Assembly: GCA_963383645.1 (NCBI GenBank)
Contig: OY726571.1
Coordinates: forward strand, 21,503,599 to 21,567,598
Source: Muscardinus avellanarius
Taxonomy: Eukaryota; Chordata; Mammalia; Rodentia; Gliridae
DNA: 64,000 nt
Direction of reading: 5' to 3'
The notes beneath the pieces were generated by a model. The model was given only the letters and a program-made list of their open reading frames with translations, had not been told where the DNA came from and made no database searches. The position numbers and the translations under genes were made by a program. Positions within the stretch are counted from its first letter, which is position 1, and the number at the start of each line of letters is the position of its first letter. Below are positions 55,646 to 64,000 of the stretch, one piece after another.

Positions 55646-56519
55646 AAATGTATCCTAAATTCTAAAAATGTGAAATACTAATTCAGAGGAAAGTAGTTAG
55701 TGGAATTAAAAGAATATCTTAACTCACTTGCTTTATTTGTAAAGGAAAAATTAATTGCATTACTTTCCATCAAGGAACTAACTCCACATTGGCCACTAGA
55801 AAAGAAAGTCAAATACTATGTATAATTTTACAAGGGGAAAAACAGATGGTATTTTATTTTCTTACCTAGAGTTCAACAGAATTCTTCTCTTCTCCAGAAT
55901 ACTCTCTTCTCTATTCCTGGTTTCCGATTGGAATCCCATATGCTATTTCACAAGAGGTTACTAGGTCCCTAATTATTCGCATCAAAGGACTCTGAATGAA
56001 TGAGGGGGAAAAAGATGAAGATTACTGAGCCAAATCTGCTAAATCAGAATCTCTTAACAGTGACTCCAAGAATCTAAAATTTTAACAAGTTTTCTGGGTA
56101 ATTCAAAGACCCTACGGTTGAGGGGATGGCCGCATGGAACGTCATAAGGGATTCTGGAATGGAAACTGGAGCAGGATTGCTGTTCCTTCCTCAAAGCCAA
56201 CTCTCTCCTTGTTCCTCAAATAATGGAACCTCTGAGTCTTAGCCAGGTACGTGGATCACTTACCAGGAGATGCGACAAGTTGACTAATGCAAGTCACCAA
56301 AGAGATGTAAATGTAAGTGCCGCAGGCCGCCTAAAAGACAGTTGACACCTACCCTTTCTTTCCTGCTTCTTCTTTCTTGCTGGTGGGAATTAGAATGTGA
56401 TGACTGGCACTCTAGCATCCACATCGGAAATGAGGCAACATACAAATAATGGCAGAACAGCAACATAGAAGAAATCCTGATGCTCAGGAGGCTGTCGTGT
56501 TAGGCTCCCACATCCTAAC
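55646..56519. other. Unique DNA, nothing recognised
   Basis: No gene or named repeat recognised. Confidence 0.45.
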
Positions 56520-56678
56520 TCTCCATCCTAAAGAAAAGGTACCTGAGGGGCAGGGCCTAAGGGATATGCTTCCCCAGCCAGGAAAGGAACCACAGATGCT
56601 AGCACCAGAATGCTGCACCCCACATGGAGGCTGCCTGCATTCACCCTGCCCCTCAGTTACTTTTTTTTAGGATGGAGA
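56520..56678. repeat. Long imperfect inverted repeat (about 35-bp arms)
   Basis: The left arm 56520-56556 and right arm 56643-56678 are near-reverse complements ('ctccatccta' with 'aggatggag', 'ctgaggggcaggg' with 'ccctgcccctcag'). They enclose about 86 bp of unique DNA. Possibly a MITE of unknown family. Confidence 0.85.
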
Positions 56679-57566
56679 TTCCAACAGCTGTTCAAAGGGC
56701 AACTGAGACAAAGGTGGGAAGTAACCATGTCAGCGTGTTTTACACATTCGAAGGAGCCTTTGGTATGCATGGTTTTATTACATAGCCAGACTCCTGGAGA
56801 TAGCAGGGAATCTCTCAGGTAGCTCTGTTCTGTGCAAATTAATCTCTGCTTCTTGGAGAATCTGGGGATTGGGCACCATCTTCTCCAGGTGCTGACTTTC
56901 CTGAGTGTAAGAGCCACCTCTTCCAGGTAGCCCACCAGGATAGTGCATCAAAGCATCCCCTCAGTCTTTCAATTACACAATCATCTTAGACTCTAACTTC
57001 TTTCATTGTATGAAAAGAAAGGTTTAGAAAGACCAGCCACATTCAAATACTAGGAGCAAACTCAGTCCCTTCCAGTGGTTTGTTCCACTGCCTACACGGC
57101 AGGCGGGTTATTCTCATTCCATCAGTTGGAAGCACTGAGATGACATCAGGGATCAAAAATGCCACCTGTCACCTCTGCCCAGCCACAAGAATGAGTCCTC
57201 TCCTCCAAGGAAAATACGAGCCACCATGAAATGTGTTCTTTGTTTATTCACAAACTTTCCTCCTATTTAACTCCTCACTCACATCATCTCACACATCATT
57301 ATCAATTCTGGTACTCATTTATTTTTTTTATCTGGAGTCTCCCTTAGATTCAATTTCAGGTTTCCAGATGGCAACAAGCATTTGAATCATACTCTTAATT
57401 TAACATCCACCAGTTCTAGGTGCTTGATATATTGTGTGCAGCCTTTAAGGATGTGGCTGTCCCATGTCCAGGTCCTGGTTGTTCCTTCTTTTTAAAGTAC
57501 CTGTTATGTCCCAAATCTACCAGAGGCAAGAAGCTGTAGGTTAAAAAAAAAAAAAAATTCACAGAG
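56679..57566. other. Unique DNA, nothing recognised
   Basis: An A tract at 57543-57557 marks the edge of the next SINE. No gene recognised. Confidence 0.45.
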
Positions 57567-57816
57567 CCAGGCACAATGACACATACCTGTAATCCCAAAA
57601 CTTGGGAGGCCGAGACAAGAAGACTACAGATTCGAAGCCAGCCTGCAATACTTTAGCAAGACCCTGTTTCAAAATAAAAATGAAATAGGTCTAGGGGTGT
57701 AGCTCAGAGGGACTCAATCCCCAATGCCACAAAAAATAAAATAAAAATAAAAAATAAAATAGGGTTGGGGGGGGTTAGTTCAGAGGTAGAATGCCACCTG
57801 GTCCAATCCCTAGTAC

Positions 57817-57858
<42 letters not shown>
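57567..57858 (+). mobile_element. B1-dID SINE with a second ID unit and CA tail
   Basis: B1 half, first ID unit ('gtgtagctcagagggactca'), A-rich linker, second ID unit ('ttagttcagaggtagaatgc') and (CA)n at about 57822-57857. Confidence 0.85.
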
Positions 57859-57859
<1 letters not shown>

Positions 57860-58345
57860 CTCACATGTATGAAGGTCATCCTTAAAAGAAGCAGAAGAGC
57901 ACATTAAATAAAGACACAACTATCTTTGAGGGCTGGTGGAAAAGCAGAGTCTAAGGACGGAGGAAGACTTTTTGAAAAGACAAATGCCTTAAGAGCTGAG
58001 CCCTGAAGGAGGGTGGGTAGAAACCGGTGCAAAGGAGTCGGTATGAACCTGAAGCCAGAGGACACCCAAGACTGGAATGCAGAAGTGAGCAGGAGGTGCT
58101 GGTGAAGTAAGAGGCTGCCAGTTCACGCAGGTCCTGTTTGGTATTTCAGTGACTTGGGCTTTTAATCTAATTTCAACAGGGAGCCACTTAATTGTTTTAA
58201 ATGGGGACATGACCTAATCCGGTCCGTGTGTTAAGACATTGTTGTTGCTACTGCTTCCACGGTGAGGATATCAGTTAGGAGGCTGTTCCGCTGTCTGGGC
58301 TGGAAAGGCTATGGATTAGAGTGGGCTGATAGCAGTGGAGCTGGA
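57859..58345. mobile_element. Ancient interspersed repeat, family uncertain
   Basis: 'ttaagagctgagccctgaag', 'caacagggagccacttaatt' and 'ggacatgacctaatccggtc' recall a common old mammalian repeat with the order 'gggaagccactgg...gacatgatctgatt'. No open frame of interest. Confidence 0.4.
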
Positions 58346-58489
58346 AAGCTTGGGATCAACCGTTCCTCACACTGCGGCCGAGGATCTCTTGAGATCTCTT
58401 ATTAGAACCACCCTCATATCTGCTGGCAGTGGAGGAATCTGCAGTTACAGCCAGCTCCGGGGTTATCTGACATGCAGTGCTGAAGAACC

Positions 58490-58670
58490 TGATTAGCGCC
58501 AGGCATGGTAGTGGACACCTGTAATCCCAGTGCTGGGGAGGCTGAGACAGGAGGATCATAAGTTTCAGGCAACCCGGTGATGGCCCTCAGCAACTTAGGG
58601 AGACTCTGTTTCAAAATAAAAACTAGAGAATGCCCTGGGTTCTAGTCCCAATACAAAGAAGAAAATGATT
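58490..58670 (+). mobile_element. B1-dID SINE, ID half shortened
   Basis: 'cgccaggcatggtagtggac', 'ggctgagacaggaggatcat' and a shortened ID half ('gaatgccctgggttctagtc'). Confidence 0.8.
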
Positions 58671-59515
58671 AGGGTAAAGGAACACTTCTGAATGTTCTTA
58701 TTCTAGTGGGCAATATACATGAGTTTGGGTCCAGCTCGGGCCGAGAGTCCAGCAAATTCTCTAAAATATCAGATTTAACCATCAACAACTTAATCATAAG
58801 CAGAAACATGGTTCTGCCTAATGAAAAATACAGTCCTTCAGACCAATGATCAGTTGTGCGTACACTTTTCCAGCAGTAGTGACAAAGTCGTGCAAATCCA
58901 CCCACATGTTTTCCTGCCTTATGGTGCAAATGTTTAAGACTAGCGGATGAACATACAGCCGCTGACATGGCAGAGAGCACTGCTAACCAAATCCAAAACC
59001 ACAGAGCACCCTGGCCGGTGCTAACAACGCCGTTAATGGCCTTGATTAATGATGCTTACTTCATTTTTGCATTAACGGAACTTTAAAAACAATTGTCCTC
59101 CAGTGGGCAAAAATCCAGAAGACCCAACCAAAAGGATGTCCACATGCTATTACTCAGTGAAAGAAAAGTAAATCACAGCAATAAAGAGAATATGTTATGC
59201 CACCGTGGCCAGAGCGGCTCGTGATAGATTCCTTTGGGTGTCATATAGAGGCTGACTCCAGGGAGGTGGGCCAGGGACAAAGATGGACCGCACCTGGTCT
59301 GGGAAGTCAGCCTTCCACACACGGACTTTCTCACATCTTGGGAAGAGATGAGGGCACACTTGTCCAGGGAGTGCTCAGACTTGATGTGACCCCTGGTGAC
59401 ACTTCTGACTACACTGTGAAATTTCTACCTCAGAATTCAGTGACACGGAGTGTATGGAAACAATGGGTAAGTAAGAACCCAGCAAATCTCACTTCCCTTA
59501 CAAACATTTTTTTTA
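58671..59515. other. Unique DNA with conserved-looking AT motifs
   Basis: No gene recognised. 59030-59100 carries clustered homeodomain-type sites. Open frames of 103-107 codons on either strand have no family. Confidence 0.4.
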
Positions 59516-59795
59516 AATAACAGAATATTCTTTTTGTGTGTGTGTTACTGGTGGGAAAGAATATTTAATGTCCCTGGATGGAACCCAGTGACATTATACC
59601 TCCAAGCTACACCCCCAGTCCTATTTTTTAGTCTTTTTATTTATTTTTTGAAACAGGGTCTCACTGAGTTGCGAAGGGCCTCGCTAAGTAGCTGAGGCTG
59701 TCCGCAAACTGCAATCCTCCTGTCTCAGCCTCCCAAATGCTGGGATTACCAGCATGTGCCACCATGCCTGGCATAAATAAATAGCAGAATATTCT
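59516..59795 (-). mobile_element. B1-dID SINE, antisense
   Basis: The element at 59532-59779 lies between 'aataacagaatattct' (59516-59531) and 'aatagcagaatattct' (59780-59795). It has 'aagctacacccccagtccta' and 'gccaccatgcctggc'. Confidence 0.92.
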
Positions 59796-59869
59796 AAACT
59801 AGTGATTCTCCAAGCAGGTCTTGAGGTTCATTTTCTTCAAATAGCTGAGAATACTTGTTTAAAATATAC

Positions 59870-60135
59870 ATCTCAGTGCACGCCTATAATCCCAGTATTT
59901 GAAAGGCTGAGACAGAAGGATCATAGGTTTGAAACTAATTTCAGCCACTAAGTAAGGCCCTAGCAACTTAGTGAGACTCTGTTTTTAAATAAAAATTTAA
60001 TAGGGCTAGGAGTGTCACTAGGAGGTAGAATACTTCTGGATCCAATCCCAGCACCACAAAAAATACATGCATGTATACATATATACATACATACATAAAT
60101 ATATACATGCATTCATACATGCACACATACATACA
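59870..60135 (+). mobile_element. B1-dID SINE with (TACA)n-type tail
   Basis: 'cagtgcacgcctataatccc', 'gtcactaggaggtagaatac' and 'aatcccagcacc', then a degenerate TACA/TATA tail at about 60060-60135. Confidence 0.85.
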
Positions 60136-61193
60136 ACACATATTCCTTGGCCCTGCTCTGGCCTCTGAATCCAAGTTATGGCACCAGAGGATCTGCGTTT
60201 AATCATAACCCAAGCATACAACTTGCGAACCTCGATTCCAGATTAGCAGATAGAGATTTCATTATCAAACTCCAACTGTTTCAAATGTGTGTTTTGTGTT
60301 TTTCTCCCCCCACCTCTGATAAACCCCTGAATGTTGAGTGGGAACTTCCCTCGGCTAGTCTAGCAGAGCACAGGTTCAATGAAAAGCAGCGTGCCCATAA
60401 TAGTACGTGAAACACACTCTCATCATTACTAAAGTTTTTCAGGATGTATAGCTAATCCACAAGTGTCACTGACTTACAAATCTTTATTGGAACTTCATTT
60501 CTGGGAGGAAGGTAAAAATCCCAGTTCTGGTGGGGAGTGGTGGCACTGAGGCTGACAGCAACTACGACACCCAAATCCAGTGAAAAAGTGGGATGCTCCG
60601 CTCCTATCATCAGTATCTTCCTTTATCCACTACCTGGCCTCCCTGCAGTCTGCACAGTGGGTGCTAGAAAGTTTTCTCTTGTTCAATGACTTTGTGCTTT
60701 CCTGTTTATGGAAACGTGCCTTTCTATCTGGAATTGGGACCCAATGTTAGCAATTATGGCAAAGACCCTATTTCCATATTTCCTTTTTTTTTTTTTTTGG
60801 CTTGTAAATCCCTTTCCCAAATGTCCCATGGCAAGTGGTGAAAGGAATTTTTACTATATGGCTCTTCTGGCACTTCCTGACCTCTCTGGGCAAGTGTGAC
60901 CCAAGGGATCTGCCGCATCATTAGGCGGTGGAAGAGCTGCCTGGGCTGTGATTTCCAGTGACCTATGACCCACCTTTGCCTCTCAGAAGCCTCCTCCTAA
61001 ATTTATGTGGGGGATAAGATGCTACGTAAATCCACCATGAAAGTCCTGTGCAGGCAGAAAAGGGTGATTCTCCAGGTCTGGGAACACATGCTTCATCTGT
61101 TTGACTTATATGGGCACCCTAGGGCTTTTATTTGTGCCAAAAAGTAGAAGCCAAGCTTTCATTGTAAACAGATGGGCTGCTAAAAAGAAAAGT

Positions 61194-61196
<3 letters not shown>
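60136..61196. other. 1.1 kb unique DNA
   Basis: A T tract at 60784-60798. No gene recognised. Confidence 0.45.
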
Positions 61197-61236
<40 letters not shown>

Positions 61237-61377
61237 CTCTTCCAGTCACTCTCCCACACTAGAGACGTAAAGAAGATTCTGCTTTAAAACAAACAAACAA
61301 AACTATCCAAAAACTCAAAACTCTCTTTCCCTACCATATAGTCTCGAGGTTGAAACACACACACACACACACACACC
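61197..61377. repeat. Two (CA)n microsatellites
   Basis: (CA)n at about 61197-61235 and at about 61355-61376, separated by unique DNA. Neither is attached to a SINE. Confidence 0.92.
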
Positions 61378-62540
61378 CTCATATGCATGCAGACGAAACC
61401 TGGTCTCCATTCCTTCCTTACTTTCCCCATCCTGTTTCCCATGCCAAATCCTACATTCCTTCAGTGTAGAAACTATAAATACAAAATTGAACAAACGCAA
61501 TTCCGAATCACCAGGGGGTTTTTCTTTGCATGACCACAGCATAAGCATTTGTCCATCACTTTGGGATTTTTATGATGCCCAAAGAATGTTCAGAATTCCC
61601 GTCTTGCTCAAACAGTGTCTCTCACTGGTTGGCATGGACCACATGTTCAGTTCTAGGATAACCTGGGAATTTCTAGTCAGAAGAAAACATTACCCTGGAG
61701 TATTTCCATGTGAAAGATTTCCATGTATTTCTGCCTTTATTTCTTTCAGCCCAGAAAAAAAATAAAAAGACATGTGGGAACTCTTATGTTTCCTTTAACC
61801 TGAGGCGAGTGGACGTTGATTATAATCTTCCCTGTCTCTGAGCCCAAAAGAGGAGTAGCATTCTTATGCTCTAATTGGGTCTATACTTAGATTTCTCCAT
61901 TAGGTAGCATCTTGTTACATAACCACTTTATGCTCTTAAATCTGAATATCGTTGATAATCATCTCTTGACAGATCATACTTCCGGTGCCTGGGTTTGAAA
62001 ATGAGTCACGTGGACCCCTGAGATGTCCTTTCTGAGCATTCAGGGGAAGGGGACACCGGAGGTTGTCCAGTCACCCGTGCCCTGGGGCAAGACCACACTC
62101 AAACTGAACCAAAGAGAAGAGGGTCTCTTTTATTTTTAAAGTTTCTGTGTGACCTCCCTAAGTATCCTCCAGTATGTCAACAACATTAGTGTTTTCAGAG
62201 GAAAGCTGAGACCACTATAAATGTACTTATTATTAATTTGACACTTTCTGTCCTTGGAGCCCTAGAAAACCTCTCTCTGAGTCTGCATCAAAGCCTTTCT
62301 ATAGTAGAACTGGAAGCTACACGGTCTGTCTGCTCATAGAAATGATGAGGAAATACAGCTTGGGACTTATTTTCATCTCCCTCATTTGTCCAATGAATGA
62401 ATACCTGTTTCACCAAATTCACGGTAGGATTAGAAGGATTAAAAGAAAGTCAAATGTTAGGCTGCACAAGTGAAGTATAATTTGTATTACTAACAAAATA
62501 ATCATTCTGAAGTTGAATCTGGAAGTAGTTGGTTAAATTA
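61378..62540. other. 1.2 kb unique DNA
   Basis: 'ttttcatctccctcatttgt' and 'ccaatgaatg' at about 62371 suggest a decayed MIR. No gene recognised. Confidence 0.4.
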
Positions 62541-62762
62541 CTTATAAGCTAAGCATGGTGGCACACACCTATAATCCCAGTTCTTGGAGGGTGAGACAGG
62601 AGGATCATAGGTTCAAGGCCAGCTTCAGCAACCCAGCAAGGCTCTCAGCATCTTAGTGAGACCCTGTTGCAAAATAAAATAATATATAAAACCGGTCTGG
62701 GGGTGTAGCTCAGAGGTAGGTAGAATGCCCCTGGGTTCAATCTACGGTGCCACCAAAATATA
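62541..62762 (+). mobile_element. B1-dID SINE
   Basis: 'taagcatggtggcacacacc', 'ggtgagacaggaggatcata', 'tgtagctcagaggtaggtag' (a 4-bp duplication in the ID half) and the end 'ggtgccacc'. Confidence 0.85.
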
Positions 62763-63140
62763 AGAAAGAGAGCTAATTATTGTTTCCTTCAGCCTGTGCT
62801 TAGTGGGAAAACACTACAGGCACTGCCATTAAAATCAAAGGCAGGACAAGAATCCCAACCAGCTCTCCTGTTATTTAGCATTATTCCAGACCTAACAGAC
62901 AATGAAATGGGAAAGAAAAAGGAAAATAAAATTATAAAAATTGGAAATCAGGCAGTTAATCTTTATTTTTTATTGCATTATTATATAGATACAAGTACAA
63001 GAGAATTTAGAAATACCTACAGACAATGAGAGAATTTAATAAGAAATTACTAAATGGTACAAAATGAATATATTGTAATCAGTTGTTTATATCTAGATAA
63101 AAGCTATAATGGGAGAAAAGGACCCATTTATAAATAATAG
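62763..63140. other. AT-rich unique DNA, nothing recognised
   Basis: No gene or named repeat recognised. Confidence 0.4.
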
Positions 63141-63330
63141 TAAAATGCCAGGCATGGTAGTGCAGCCTATAATCCCAGTACTTGGGAAGCTGAGATACGA
63201 GGATCATAGATTTGAGGCCAATCTCAGAAACTTAATGAGACCCTGTTTCAAAATAAAAAGTAAAATAGGGCTGAGGGTGTTGCTCAGAGGTAGATCACTC
63301 CTGGGTTCAATCCTCAGTACCAAAAAATTT
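63141..63330 (+). mobile_element. B1-dID SINE
   Basis: 'atgccaggcatggtagtgca', 'gtgttgctcagaggtagatc' and 'caatcctcagtacc'. Confidence 0.85.
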
Positions 63331-63820
63331 AATAATTAACAGTTTAAAACCCCCTAGGAATTTACTTCATAATAACTGTGAAAGACTGATGAGAGAGAAA
63401 AAAATCTCAGAAACATTCCTAACAGATACAAAATAAGATTTGAACAGAAGGAAAGATATTCTTGGCTAGAAAGACTCAGTACCATAAAGAAGTTAATTTT
63501 CCCTTCTGTTAATTTATCTGAACTTACTTCCAAAATTAAATAAAGTAATGAGGGTTTCTTTTATTATGATTATTTGCTTCCTCTGAAGTTCACATCGAAA
63601 ATTAAAGACATGAAGGAAAGGAGAAAACCCTGAGAGGGCTGGGCAAGGAGAGAGATGCTACATGTAAGAGAGCCCACCCGCGAGGCAGGGAAATTAAGAG
63701 CCCCAGTTTAAGCAGAGCCATCATGGCACTTGGGCTAAGAGAACAGCCGAGGAAATAGAACAGATGTCCAGATATTGACCTAACTGTATAAAAGCGGTTT
63801 CTTTAAAACTTATAAAAGGG
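63331..63820. other. Unique DNA, nothing recognised
   Basis: No gene or named repeat recognised. Confidence 0.4.
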
Positions 63821-63958
63821 GGTAAGCCGAGTGTAATGACACACACCTGTAATCCCAGTATTTGTGAGGCTGAGACAGGAGGAAGGCTCAAGACCAGCCT
63901 CAGCAATGTAGCAAGGCTCTCAGCAACCTGGTAAAACCCTGTTTCAAAACTATGTGTA
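63821..63958 (+). mobile_element. B1-dID SINE, 3' part cut off by the next SINE
   Basis: 'taagccgagtgtaatgacac' to 'aaccctgtttcaaaactatg', after which another SINE begins. Confidence 0.75.
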
Positions 63959-63959
63959 C

Positions 63960-64000
63960 AGCCGGGCGTACACTTGTCATCCCCGCGCTTGGGAGGCAGA
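63960..64000 (+). mobile_element. B1-dID SINE, young subfamily, cut by window end
   Basis: 'agccgggcgtacacttgtca' and 'tccccgcgcttgggaggcag' carry the young-subfamily 'ccccgcgcttgg'. A piece of the first 20 bases is missing. Confidence 0.75.

Overview
This window looks like nuclear DNA of a rodent from the squirrel-related part of the tree (Sciuridae, Gliridae or Aplodontiidae). The evidence is about 55 copies of a composite SINE. Its 5' half is 7SL/B1-like and its 3' half is a tRNA-Ala/ID-like unit (B1-dID architecture). Several L1 3' ends also resemble the L1 tails I know from squirrel-like rodents. I cannot fix the species from sequence alone.

I find no convincing protein-coding gene, no CpG-island promoter, no rRNA, tRNA or snRNA gene and no CRISPR array. 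All open reading frames are short (longest 164 codons) and most run through repeats or simple sequence. The window is intergenic or deep intronic DNA made of layered mobile elements.

Layout. 1-2.6 kb: SINE cluster. 2.6-4.85 kb: SINE-free, regulatory-looking DNA, then a MaLR-like LTR. 5.6-8.2 kb: SINE pair, an old + strand L1 and a minus-oriented LTR. 8.6-10.8 kb: 138-nt pyrimidine tract, minus-strand L1 3' end, L2. 11.5-12.1 kb: a GC-rich 50-bp minisatellite flanked by an 11-bp duplication, the most unusual object here. 13.8-14.2 kb: hAT/MER5-like pieces. 16.7-21.35 kb: one old minus-strand L1, split by a Tigger-like element, an LTR and simple repeats, and carrying two perfect inverted repeats. 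22-33 kb: scattered SINEs, a MER20-like element and a TATA-bearing segment. 34.7-35.2 kb: SINE nested inside SINE. 35.3-37 kb: L1 fragments. 40.4-41.3 kb: three piled SINEs inside a MIR. 43-49 kb: SINEs, two MaLR-like LTRs and a Tigger-like element. 49.05-55.27 kb: 6.2 kb with no SINE. 55.3-64 kb: SINEs, a long inverted repeat, unique DNA and microsatellites.

There is no operon or pathway to describe. What can be read is an insertion history: MIR, L2, old L1 and DNA transposons first, then LTRs, then successive SINE subfamilies. The youngest subfamily is recognised by 'gccgggcg', a shortened middle and a 'cttccaggaacccc' 3' motif; those copies are closest to each other and some have perfect target-site duplications. 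Repeat family names are from memory of consensus features, not from a database search.
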